A DNA stretch of 64,000 bases. Source: Lithospermum erythrorhizon. Taxonomy: Eukaryota; Streptophyta; Magnoliopsida; Boraginales; Boraginaceae. The DNA lies in the NCBI GenBank assembly GCA_019722365.1, contig JADFUC010001853.1, positions 1-64,000 on the forward strand, read 5' to 3'. The notes under the pieces are model-generated. The model searched no databases. It was not told where the DNA came from and worked only from the letters and a program-made list of their open reading frames with translations. Made by a program: the position numbers and the translations under genes. Each line of letters begins with the position of its first letter. Position 1 is the first letter of the stretch. This document shows positions 23,774 through 35,102 of the stretch, piece by piece.

Positions 23774-26172
23774 TGTAACAATACGTGAAATAACTTAGAT
23801 TATGCCTAAGCGATTTTATTAAATTATTTATCGGTCGATTGGTGGGACACATAGATGATATCAATAATTTGAATAATCGATATCGAGAGAGGCGAGTATG
23901 AGATGAGTAGTAATATATCTTATCGAGGGAATAACGCATTTGAAATCGGTTTTAAATTTGAAGTTTAAGTGCGGAAGTGGAGAAATAAACCGAACTAAAT
24001 GGAGACTTAAATTAGATTCGCTTAAAATATCTTCTGCATCCTTTATCGTGTTTAAATGCTTCGTCAAACAAGCAAAATCGCTAACACCCATAGAGGCCGA
24101 ACTCCTTTGTCCTACCCACTCATTGAATTTTTTTCTTTCATTTCTTCCCTGGCTGTGGCTCTTGAGACACAAAAGTTAATTTCATCTTCCCTATTAAATC
24201 TTCTTGCTGGTAAGAAAGTTTGAAACTTTGTAGTTTCTTAAGTTTTTGGAGAGTTTCACTTTGTTGACCTTTTGGATTTTGAGTTTTGAAAGTTTGGAAT
24301 GGTATAGAAGTATATACAGGCTTGAATTATGTGATTTGGGAAGTGAGTATAATTGATTTTGGGGTTGAAATGTATTGATTAGGTTAGTTGACTTTTAGGT
24401 TGACTTTTCTAAATTTATTTAAATTGTATTATGATGTTTGGGACCTTAATATAGTTGTCTTGTGATATAAGTTGTGATTTTGATGTTGATTGGAAGAAGT
24501 ATGTTGAGTAGGATATTTGTAAGTGGATTAATAATTGGTTTTTGAGTAAAGGTTGATTATAATGGATTAATTAGTTGGGGAATTGATTGTTGGATTGATT
24601 AAATTTGATTAAGTCTTGTGTTGGAGTAGTAAGGGTGGTGGCGAAAATGGAGAATTGAAATGGTTGAAGTTTTTCGTTGTTTTATTATTAGTAATTAAGC
24701 GTAATAATAATATCACCTAGAGTTGTTAAGTTATTAACTATAATTGTTGTAAGTTGGATAGTTAAAAAACTAAAAACGGGTTATGATTGTAGTAAGTAAT
24801 AATTGGCATTTGGTGTTTGTGATTAGGCGTGGAGGCGTGAGAAGCGACACTGGATTAAGTAGGACGAGGCATTTATTTCTTTGGCAAAGGTGAGTATTTA
24901 TCTGAGGTGTAGATTAATTACTTAGCCATTGAATGTGTTGCATTTGTTGATGTTGTGAAGCGTGTTTATGTATGTATCAATGTGTTGATTGGTTGAATTA
25001 GTTAGTGGTTGCGCTTGTACTACGTTACGGTGTGTAATTGATTTGTCTTGCTCTTCTGATGCGAGTGTGTTGTGGTTGCCTTGTACTACGGTGCAGGTGT
25101 GTTGTGGTTGCCTCTGATGCAGGTGTGTTGTGTTTGCCTCGTCTGCAAGATTGCGAGGTGTCTTTATCGGTATTGCCTTATAATTCGGTATGAGTGTCTT
25201 TGTGTTTGCCTCGTGCACCGTTGCAGAGTGTGATGTATAAGAGCATGTCGGCGGACGCAAGTTTCTCCACAGGGTTGAGGTTGATTATATGCGCATTAGT
25301 TGTAGGAAATCAGTTGCGTTGAGTTGTTTAGGCGTAGATTTGAGTAGTACCCGGCGTTGCTAGTAGAGTTGAGGTTGGATAGTGCAGTTGTTGATTCGTG
25401 AAGTTTACATTGGTTGGTAGTGGAGTTGTGGATTTGATTGGGTATTGTTATCCTTTGTTTACTTGCGATAGCATATGATGCATGGTATTGGTTGTCTTTT
25501 ATTAGAATGTGCATGTTAGTTAGATTGGACCTATGAACTAATGACCATAGTAATGTGACTGATGATATAACATGTGATGGCGTGATAACGAACTCACTAA
25601 TAGGCTACTCTTTATTTATGACTTGAATAGTATTGTATTATCATCATCTGCATATTTTATGCGAGGAATTAATGATTTTTATGATGCAATTTACTCGTGG
25701 GGAGTGAGCTAATTTTAGCTCTTGAGATACGTATTATTTAGGCCGCACAGCACTGTCCCATTATGGGTTGGCATTTTCATTTGTCTTAGTTTGACGGGTG
25801 AGTGCGGTAAGCGTTGTTCGAGGCTTGTTCGATGATCGTTATAGAGCTGGGTGTCGGGTGGCGATAGATCCACCATGATCTCGTTGTTTTTGGGTTGTAT
25901 TAGGTTATGCATATTGTTATATTTTGGAATTTGGTGGTTGTTGTAGATATTTTGTGCATGATGTTTGTTGTATGTTTGTAAGTGTGTGTGGGATTTAGGA
26001 TATCTGCTGATAGTTAACTAGCATAAAACTACTGCTGTCCGTTGTATATTGTTTTATGAGTTTAATTGAGGGCAGGTGGGTTTTGTAAATTAGTCGTCCA
26101 TTGACGTGGTGGCTACAGTATCAGATTTGTGCGATTCCCCGCGCCGGGATCACCATTTTGAGAGTCGTTACA
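23774..26172 (+). repeat. Gypsy LTR, ~2.4 kb, divergent subfamily
   Basis: It begins TGTAACAATACG and ends GAGTCGTTACA (26,162-26,172). Inside are a donor-like CTGGTAAGAAAG (24,207), GTTGACTTTTAGGTTGACTTTT (24,387), 'GGTGAGTATTTATCTGAGG' (24,890), a minisatellite (25,005-25,225), and TGGTGGCTACAGTATCAG near the end. What follows (ATCTGGATCGACAC) is not a convincing PBS, so this is probably a solo LTR. The flanking 5-mers TTGAT and ATCTG do not match as a target duplication. Confidence 0.7.
25005..25225 (+). repeat. LTR minisatellite, irregular ~35-45 bp units
   Basis: Repeated blocks of TGTGTTGTGGTTGCCT, TACTACGGTGCAGG and CTGATGCAGGTG occur, with CGGTATGAGTG at 25,187. The period is irregular. 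Its place inside the LTR matches the arrays of the other gypsy LTRs. Confidence 0.65.
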
Positions 26173-29100
26173 ATCTGGATCGACACTGTCTCTGTACAAA
26201 ATAATACTACATAGCTTATTCAAAGATGTCTAAAATAATGTGAAATATGTTAATTTGTGCATTTTTCTCTATTATTATGTGTACTCGCTACTTAAATATC
26301 TTTATGTTTCGCTTTTTAAGATGAAACTTTAATCGTAGATAAAACTTTTTATTATAATGCGTAATTGTAAATAAATAATATTACAAATATTTTTAAATCA
26401 AATTATAGAAATTTTATAATTATAAGAATTAGGAATAAGAAAGAATTTATGGTGAACCTTGTCTGAGCAAAAATAGATTTAACATTTAATGTATACTCGA
26501 CATTATTTCTAAAAATGTAAGAGCAATGAGTTTGGTGAGATTTTATGTATTTTCTCAATTCAAAACAATTGATGTTTGACTTTTTTGAGGTGAAGCTTTG
26601 TGTCAATTATTAATTATTAATTATTTTTAAAATATAAAATTTATATAATTGGATTAAATCGTTTAAAATACTTTATAATTTTAATTTTATTTTTTTAATA
26701 ATATAATTAAGAGTAATTGAAGATTAAAAATTTCGCCGAAATGTGAAAAATTGATTATTTTTGGATTACTTGAAGAGTTTTACTACTTAAAAATTGTTAT
26801 ACATATCTCCAAGTTGGATTCGAGTTTCGTATTTCAAGAACAAACCCAAACCCAGCTCAACTCATGGCCCAAATGTTTGGAGTTCTTGACTGATAGAGCC
26901 TAAACCCGATATATTAACCCAATGGGCAAGTATTTCGGGTTAGATTGGGTCGGGTTAGGTGGATTGGTTTTTTTATCTGAGTGATAAATGATGTTGGACA
27001 TCATATGTGTACGTTGTTACATGTGAATTCACTATTTTTCTTCGTTATTTTATAGTTGTTATTTTAGTAGAAAAAATTACGTTTTAAATAATTGTTAATA
27101 ATTTTAGCGTAATAAATGCTTGATTTTAAATTTTAAATATCTTTTTATTCTTTTATGGCAGAATAAGCAATAAATGATGATATTGTTTGATTGATTGTCA
27201 TTCTACGTTTATTATATTTTTTGGTATTTTTTTAACTAATTTATGTCTGAAATCTTAAAAGCGACGATTAAAAAAATAGGGGATATTTTATAAGGCGATA
27301 AAACTGTACGAAATAATATAAGCTTAGAATGTTTAGACAAAAATTTTCATATTCGTGCAAAAAAATTTGTTTCGATGTGTAGAGATAATAATATCTTGTG
27401 AGGAACTTAACGTTTCACCAAATACTTGTTAGAGCATGTCTTTCAGCTTCCTTAATTTTTTTTAAAAATATAGTATCAAAATATATGTTCTTTAACAGAT
27501 TTATTTTTATTCACTTGAATATTAAAAAAATAATAGAGAAAATATAAATTTAGAGAGTGAAGTGACTGGTGAATAATTTTACGAGATTCGATTTATTATA
27601 GGGAACTGAAAAGACACTAATTTTTTCATTTTTAGTGATTTCAACCTCTATTTTAACTTTTAAGAATCTAATACACATACTCTTAAATAATATGAAGTAA
27701 TATATTACGAGTATTTGATTTGGTGATATGTGCAAGATTCTTAATTGTCGAAGATTTCTTTCCAAAATTATCTATATCGTTGAAAAATCTTACTTGAAAC
27801 TCAAAACAACTAATTTGTTTCTTTACATGTCGAACATCATTTTTGACCCAAACAACCAATTTATTTCCTAACATTTTGTTCGATGTTTCAGACAAAGTCT
27901 CTATAATGAATTGCCACCTATTCAAAGAGGGGATGGATGTACACAGTACATTGTTGTGAGAAGCTATGGAATGATAAATTTTAGGCTGACTAATGTCGTG
28001 CTTCTTTTATGAACGAAGGAATTATATTAAAATTCTAATCGCATGGACTTTACAATTCAATATTATCATTAAATATTGAATTATGTACCTATAATTCTAA
28101 TTACACGTTTATAATCAAATTGCAATATTAAAAGAGTGTAAATATCCAATAGTTACAAACTTACAAGGGAATGGATGAATCTTTGGTGAAGTTTCAACAC
28201 TCGCTTATCCTCGAAAAGTAATCCACACCATAAGGAACTGAGTACTAGTTGACAATCTACTAGGATTGAAGATTCATTATAGAAGAAGTAAAATGTTTTG
28301 TTCGATTTTAATGAGGAAGATGACAGTTGGGTGTTTATGGTGGTGTAATGGAGGACTACCAGTGGTGGTTGTGGTGTATTGAGGCGTAGAGGTGCAACCA
28401 AGGTGGTGTGGGTGATGCAATTAAAGAGGGGATGAAATTAAAAATAGCCAATTTGCCCAAAATATTTTTAAAATACCAAATTTACTCTAACTTTTTTCTC
28501 CAAAACATAAATCTCAAAAGTGTCCCTCATACATAGTTCACAGTTAGATTTGGTTAAAATAAGAATCAAACTGCATCATTATAACCACTAGCAAGTATCA
28601 AATGTGTATGATATATACCACTATTGATGACCAAATAAAAATAATTTCGATAATTGGAGACGTATAAATATTAAGCTACATTTATATATATATCGTTTTA
28701 TCTTTTTAAATGTGAGAAACTTAAACATTGATATAACTCTTATTAAAAACATCTAATGCTATTCGAGATAATTGCCGAAATGGTCCCTAATAATGGCACT
28801 AAGTGCGAGTTTAGTCACACGATAGTATCGTTAATAGCAGTTTAGTACTTTGTAAATGGCGTAAAAGTGGTAACAGTCCTTAGGAACTAATTAAATTTGT
28901 ATTTTGGTCCATAGTAAGTGGCCTTGAAGTTCTTGACTTTGGTGTGCCGAATAGCGTGCCGGTTAGTCTCGGGATGTTAAGATTTAACGAGGAAACGTTA
29001 GTTTGGGACAGTGCAACTCTTTGCTGCCTACGGGAGGTATGAGAACAGTATTGGGGACAGAATGCAACAGTGCGGGTATCGAGAGTTTCGTTCGGCAATT

Positions 29101-29196
29101 AACTCACGTCTTTACTCCATCTTCCAAAAATATATATAGTTTCGAATATCGACAAACTAGTTTTAAAAAATTTGAATTCAAATATTTTTAAATCGT

Positions 29197-29227
<31 letters not shown>

Positions 29228-30640
29228 GTTAAACCTAATGACCGAGATTTAATATTCGACCTCTATCCTTACAAGTTATAAGTGAGTGTCTAACTGTTAC
29301 ACTAAACCTCCATCCCCTTCAAATACATTGTATTATATGTAGTAAAAACATATAAAATATATTATTTTCATCCAACTTCAACATTAATATGATAGTTTTG
29401 ATTAAAATCAATAAATTAATATGTTAAAGTACAGTTCGTCAATTTGGATAATTGATAAAATAAACCAGACAATCTTTTAAGAATGATATGTATAGGATTT
29501 TTAATGGTAATGACTAAGATTTTAGCTTGAATATAAAGGCAACTAGGGAACAACATAGGACTTGAAAAAACTTGAAGAAATTACTGTCTCTTTCCTTGAA
29601 ATCACTAATTCTTGTCGTATGAAATTTAAAATTATTTTATTAAGTAACTAATTTATTTTACTATTTTCAAGGAGATAAAACTATCAACCGATAGAAAAGA
29701 GAATATTGGGAGGCAAGCAATGTTGAATGGCTTTAGCAGTTAAACAAAAAGTGGAGGCGAATTGGCCCGCAGTGGTCCCAGTGGTACCAAATTAACAACT
29801 GGTCACCCCAGTCTTCTAAAGTAAGTGGCGAAAGTTGCGCTTTGGTGCTCCATTTATGAGCGTTAAACACGGTGAAGCAGGGAAGACCCACTTTTGAAAT
29901 TAAATTACTATTGCTTAAAATTTTGGGATACATATTTATTTTACAAATTTTTGGGGAAACAACGAAACAAAACAAAAAAAAAGTTGTCAATTTCTTCCCC
30001 TTAACACCACTTCAACTTTATATGTACAAAATCACAACAAAATTAAATCCACCAAAATCAAGGCAAATGAATTACACAAACTTTAATGAAATCAAGCGAT
30101 AAGCGCTATTAAATCTAAGAAATAATTATTGTTTATGAGGCGCCGGCATATAACAAATGCTTTCACACCGAATAGGCCAACAAAAATTTTTGTAAAGATA
30201 AAGGACAATGGACTCGATAGCTCTTTGAAATGGAAAAACTTCAGTCTTTCTTGTGTCAGAGGTAAATAATACTTCTTATGATATGCTCGGAAACCAAAAA
30301 TTGAGATAAAACTACTCGGCGAGACCCGATAATATCCACGAAAATGAGAATGGTATTAAAGACAAAAATTGAATTTTGGCCCCAAACGTTACTCAAAGTT
30401 GATTTTGGTGAAATGGGCCTTACATCTCGTTTGTTGTCAAATTAGGCCGAACAATTATCTTGGGGATCAGTGCGGCTTTTATTATTACATTTCACGAGGA
30501 GGCTAAGCTGGCTAGAGTCTTAGTTATTAGGGAATGAGGTGTAACAGTAAACTTTCAAATTGACAGATTTCGTATTCAATTGACAAAAGTTTGTATTGAA
30601 AATATAAACGATCAAGTAAAATGAAATAATATTTTTTTAT
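26173..30640. other. Gene-free AT-rich stretch
   Basis: No convincing gene is present. Open frames at 27,550-27,925 and 28,153-28,401 (minus) have no recognisable domain. A weak foldback of CCCAAACCC/GGGTCGGGTT words lies at 26,826-26,966. A SINE-like unit is at 29,199-29,315. Confidence 0.4.
29199..29315 (-). mobile_element. tRNA-derived SINE-like element with (AAT)n tail
   Basis: On the minus strand an A box, TAGTGTAACAG (29,304-29,294, exact fit to TRGYNNARNNG), is followed 32 bases later by a B-box-like GGTCGAATA (29,261-29,253, two mismatches). The element ends in (AAT)n (29,227-29,199), a simple-repeat tail as used by RTE/L1-mobilised SINEs. It differs in sequence from the unit at 21,949, so it is another family. 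Confidence 0.5.
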
Positions 30641-30905
30641 TATATGATCAACTAAATAGGGACGGAGTAAGTATTACACCGAAAGAAACAAACGAAAAGC
30701 CAAAGATCAAAGCCACATTGATTTATGCATCCTCTCAACATTAAGATAATCAGCAGATCGAAACTCCTAATCAAAATTATCTTAATAAAGTTGATAAAAC
30801 TACAATAAAATGATTTAGTAATAACATATACAATCATTTCTTGATAATGAAAAAAAATAGAGTACCATGACTTCTTTCACCATATTTGTTCTACTAACTT
30901 ACCCC

Positions 30906-31463
30906 CTAGTTGCTGCTCTTCCCCTGATGAGAAGGAATACCACTGAATGAAACCCTACCAAATCCTAAATGGCCAATCTTGTACAACTCTAACCAAACAT
31001 CTTCCTCTACATCTTCAAATTTAGCACTAAAATTCCCTCTCAACTCTTCAACTCCAAACTCCAAAACTAAGTCATTTTGCAACATTACCCCTTCATGATC
31101 CACCCTTCTTTTTCTTGAATTCCCATCTTTACCCTCCACCACCATTTCACTATCATGTTCAATCCTCTCACACTTCCTCTTCCTCTCAAGATTGTCCCTC
31201 ATTTTCATCCTCCCTTTCTTCAACCATTTTCTCCCCATCATGTAAGGAATCTTCAAAAATGTGAAAGCCAAAATGTTGACAACTGCACAAGGGCAACAAC
31301 ATATAGCTACACAATCTGCAATCAACCCAGCCGTGCATGATTGGCAAGCCTTTCCAGTACACTTCACAGAATCATCATCTCCATCTTCTTCCTCCGCCGC
31401 GTAGCGGTGGCTCTTCCTTTGTAGCTCATTTCTTGAAGAAGCTGGTGATGGGGTTTCAACCAT
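30906..31463 (-). CDS. Plant-specific Cys-rich membrane-associated protein, unknown function (185 aa)
   Basis: This is the only ORF here I accept as an intact host gene. It has a single exon of 185 codons with normal plant codon use. Residues 1-32 are polar with an acidic run (EEEDGDDD, 24-31). Residues 35-59 hold eight cysteines (35, 40, 43, 51, 55-57, 59) in CQSCTAGLIADCVAICCCPC. Residues 60-77 form a hydrophobic helix (AVVNILAFTFLKIPYMMG), then comes a strongly basic stretch (78-100). The C-terminal half carries charged segments and EFGVEELRGNFSAKFEDVEE. From memory of plant proteomes, the AD-C-A-x-C-C-C-P-C-A-V-V-N core followed by a K-(I/V)-P helix and basic residues defines a family of uncharacterised plant proteins of about this length. 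The Cys cluster next to a helix suggests membrane attachment, perhaps by acylation (inference). The start is the first Met, with G at +4 and a TATA-like box upstream. No neighbour gives a functional hint. Confidence 0.85.
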   Translation of the reverse strand: MVETPSPASSRNELQRKSHRYAAEEEDGDDDSVKCTGKACQSCTAGLIADCVAICCCPCAVVNILAFTFLKIPYMMGRKWLKKGRMKMRDNLERKRKCERIEHDSEMVVEGKDGNSRKRRVDHEGVMLQNDLVLEFGVEELRGNFSAKFEDVEEDVWLELYKIGHLGFGRVSFSGIPSHQGKSSN

Positions 31464-31552
31464 CTAGCACAATGTTCTATATATAAATTGAAAAAACAAA
31501 AATATCAATCAAACACCATATATTTTTGAAATTCTTTTTATGGTATTTGAAA

Positions 31553-31563
31553 GAATATATAGA
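31553..31563 (-). promoter_or_regulatory. Candidate TATA box of the Cys-rich gene
   Basis: The minus strand reads CTATATATTC about 90 bases before the ATG, which would give a 5' leader of about 55-65 bases. A second TATATATA (31,478-31,487) lies only ~20 bases before the ATG and is too close unless the start codon is nearly at the cap. Confidence 0.4.
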
Positions 31564-31896
31564 AGAAATTAAAGTTTGTGGAAATTTGAGTGTGCTAGGT
31601 TAATTTAAGGGTGGTTTTTGTTAGAGGATGAAATAAAGATGTGGAATTTATCCATGCAATTATTCTTGAAATTCCAAAGGGGGGTTACTGGTCCATGTAT
31701 TTAGTGTGGAAAGCTCTGAACTACTTACCCAAAAAAGTAAAGGCTCAACTCTCACTTACATGTTTGACTTGCAACACAGAAAAACAAAAATGTACCTCTA
31801 CTCACTTTTATTCTTTGGAGGGTAATTTTAAAGTTTTGCTTATAGAAATAAATAAAGGGAAATAAATTGCATTTTGGGGAATGTGAGGATAATTTG

Positions 31897-32154
31897 AAAT
31901 CTGAAAAACATGGCTTCATCAATCTTCATAAATAAAGGGAAATACATTGATTAAAGATTGAATTTATATAATTATTTTAGGTGTACAATAAATCTGAAAA
32001 ACATGGCTTCATCAATCTTCATAAATAAAGGGAAATACATTGATTAAAGATTGAATTTATATAATTATTTTAGGTGTACAATAAATCTGAAAAACATGGC
32101 TTCATCAATCTTCATAAATAAAGGGAAATACATTGATTATTTTAGGTGTACAAT
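31897..32154. repeat. 93-bp tandem repeat, 2.75 copies
   Basis: Copies start AAATCTGAAAAACATGGCTT at 31,897, 31,990 and 32,083, with spacing of exactly 93. The first two are essentially identical. The third lacks about 20 internal bases (AAAGATTGAATTTATATAA). Single fragments of the unit occur outside the array (AAATAAAGGGAAATAAATTG at 31,848; AAAGATTGAATTTATATAATTA at 32,253). It begins about 430 bases upstream of the Cys-rich gene's ATG. Confidence 0.95.
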
Positions 32155-33876
32155 ATTCTAATTAAGTGTAAAAGTATATCCTTTGGTAACCTTAAATAAG
32201 AAATATAAGCTGGCACCTCTAAAATTGAATGAAATAGTATGTTGTACTTATATAAAGATTGAATTTATATAATTAGATATTAATTATCAATTATTATACC
32301 TAATGTAATAAATTAACATTCATTTATTATTAAAAAACTTGACAATCTCACATTAAATTTTGGGTTTGTCCTTGATTTGATCTGATCCAAATAGCCACAC
32401 ATATTTAAAACTTTTCTGTTCACTCGTTCACTAAAGTAGTACCACAATAAATCATTATACTAAAAATTGTAAAATTGGAATATTCAAATAAACTAAAGAA
32501 ATTGTATAACTTGTGCCATATGATGAGGAGACAAAGGCAAGTAAAAATTCTTGAGTAATTAAATATTCCTAACTTTTAAAATGGATGTTGATGTTTGAAA
32601 ATAATTAAATTTGGTGGGTTGAATGAAGATGAAAGTGTTGGGTGGTGACTAAAGGAATGAAATAGGAATGCATGGGACAGAGACATTTCAGACAGAAGCT
32701 AATTTTGTGTAACAATTTCTATCCAATGGAATGTTGTAAACAGGATAGTGCCTCTATAAGCTTTCGAAACTGTTACTACTTTAAATTGTCTTTAAGAAAC
32801 ACATCTCTATATATCTTCCACACACTGTAATGTCAATCATGGCAAAAACAACGTTACTATTCCAGCAATAATTCCAACAATAAGAGAACAAAATTTAAAT
32901 GTACAAAGTAAGTAGTGTTTTGTAAGCATAATCAAGGAATAGTGTTTATTAACAGCAAGTGAATGCCAGTTGCCAAACTTTGGCCCGAGTTATGATTCAG
33001 TTTAATTACCATTTTCGTTTTTTATTTTAAAATTTTTAATCATCAATTATTTTTCAATTGTATTAAAATTTGTTAAAAATAACATTAGGAGAATACTATT
33101 AAAGATGTATTTAATAATACTAGATTTTTTACTAATTAAATAGTGTATTATACAATTAGTTGATGATCAAAGCTTGAAAAAAAAATGTAAACTAAAATGA
33201 GCGAAGGCAGGAGTTTCTCGAAATTAATTATTTTATTATTTATAAATTTTTCTTGACGTCTAGCGTTTTTTTTTTAAATAGTTGTCACTTTACAGATTCA
33301 ATATATTTTATTAATTTTTTCCTTTTAAACCCCTACTTATTTTACTTCATATTTAATGCTATTAATTTTTATTTAGTTATTGATTAGGGATATATGGGTA
33401 AAATGTATTTCATTATTAATTGTTACTTAATTAATGTAAAAAATGTTGAAATGTTTAGTAAAAAATTCAGAAGGAGTAGTTACTAAACACCTCACATAGT
33501 TTGTCAAAAAATATAACCTCCTCAGAATATAACTTTTTATTAAAATTTATGGATGGCTAAACAAAATAAATTGTTGCTTTAATTAAGTTTATTGATACCT
33601 TAAAAAGTTCCAGCAGCATGCAGCGGTTCCAAGCAATTTGCTGGCATACTTATTTGACTTATTATATTCCAAATAAACAATTCAACTCATATGATAGATC
33701 TATTCGATGCGGTGAATTTGTAAAGTTAGCATCTCATAGGAATCATCACATTAAATTAAAGCTATTTAAAACTTGTTCATTGTTCATAACACAAGCAAAG
33801 AATCTCACACTGACGCCTAGTATTTCAATTTTTCTTTTCAAAGTACTTATTCACATTAAAAATAAAGAAAATAAAG
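32155..33876. other. AT-rich intergenic stretch
   Basis: No gene is recognised. The longest opening (33,618-33,911, plus) lacks domain features and overlaps the MITE start. Confidence 0.4.
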
Positions 33877-34103
33877 TACTCCCTCTACTTCTAAATTATG
33901 ATCCCATTTAATTTTTTACGGTTTTCAAGACACGACTTAAAATATAAATATATCTAATTCTATAAGCGTGAAAATTATAAAAAGTTGATATTTTAAAAAT
34001 ATATATTGAAACGAATCTAACAAGATCCACATGATTATATTAATTATTTCTTATTGGTTAATGAAAATTTAAATGTGATTATGATTTAGGGATAGAGGAA
34101 ATA
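33877..34103. mobile_element. Stowaway-type MITE, ~227 bp
   Basis: The left terminus TACTCCCTCTACTTCTAAATTATGATCCC and the right terminus GATTATGATTTAGGGATAGAGGAAATA form a clear inverted repeat (ATTATGATCCC pairs with GG-ATTTAGG-type bases). TA lies at both edges. The interior is AT-rich and non-coding. Its length equals that of the element at 23,098. Confidence 0.65.
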
Positions 34104-34888
34104 ATATTTTACTACAATTAGTAATTTATTAGGTGAATCCATGTGATCATCAGCAACAGAGTAGTGAGCAACAAATTCCAATGTAGAGTATAGAGATTCC
34201 ACATGGTCTCTTTATTTATTTAATCTCCTCACGACGACGTTTGAGCAAATCAATATCAATAAACAATTACCACCTTAACGTGCTTTCACGTAAATGCCTA
34301 CACGGACATGTTTTTAATCTTTTCATTCGACTAAAGTGATGGTATCGATAACGATATTCGTTTGATACTTGACCTGAATTTTTTATTGAATTTTATTCTA
34401 ATCAAGTTTGATTAGGTTAGATAAAAGCAATCGGTAATTAATACAAGTTAATTATTCGATTTGATAAAATACATTTATTTTATGACTAGTGAAACCCAAC
34501 TTGTAGAATATATTATCCTACAATGCCATCAAACTCAATACTATATGCCTATTTTATTGATTGTTAATACGAACAAAATTTAAGTACAATCAAGTAATTA
34601 TTCGATTTGATAAAATATCAAATAATTAAATCACTTAATATCATCTGGACCCAACTTCTTAACGAGTATAGGATAAAAAGGACTCCAGGATCAACGTACC
34701 TGCCGACAACAGAATCGGCCATTCGGCATTGGTATTTCAATACATTGTAGGTGTTTAAAAAGTTGTCAATATTTTTGGATTATTGTCTAGCAGTATTTAG
34801 AGTGATACAATTGTAAAATTCTATGCTTCTATGACAGGAAAATTATAGAGTTAATTGTAGATTCGAACGCAAATAATGTGATTAAGAT
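34104..34888. other. Intergenic, nothing recognised
   Basis: AT-rich DNA. The word 'CAAGTAATTATTCGATTTGATAAAATA' in two forms (about 34,449 and 34,592) is a short dispersed duplication. No gene. Confidence 0.35.
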
Positions 34889-35102
34889 ATAATTTAGTCT
34901 CAAATAGTTATAGTATTGTAGTTTAATAATATGAGTATGATCCTCGAAAGTGACAAATATTGCATATTCGTCCTTATATAGTCATATCTCCAAAACATGA
35001 ACGAATATGCAATATTTGTCATAATTAGGGACTAATGTGCAACATCTGTATCACTTTCGAAGACTGATCTGCAATCATGTAACTATCTGGGACTAAATTA
35101 CA
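34889..35102. mobile_element. Foldback (hairpin) MITE-like element
   Basis: A perfect 21-bp inverted repeat (TGACAAATATTGCATATTCGT at 34,951-34,971 and its complement at 35,001-35,021) has a 29-base loop. Outer arms also pair: ATCCTCGAAAGTGAC with GTATCACTTTCGAAGACTGAT, and TAATTTAGTCTCAAATAGTTA with TAACTATCTGGGACTAAATTA. The right arm is longer by ~30 bases containing a second GGGACTAATGTGCAACAT. No coding capacity. Confidence 0.75.

Noticed and set aside
27550..27925. Two overlapping minus-strand ORFs of 71 and 80 codons
   Set aside because: They lie in different frames and I recognise no family; may be a worn transposon gene but cannot be supported.
28770..28910. GGTCCCTAA..TTAGGAACT words like the foldback element
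   Set aside because: Similar words but no extended inverted arms by eye.
30657..30668. AGGGACGGAGTA, Stowaway-like right end
   Set aside because: No left terminal repeat found in the preceding 300 bases; kept only as a possible fragment.
31155..31340. 61-aa plus ORF
   Set aside because: Shadow on the opposite strand of the Cys-rich gene.
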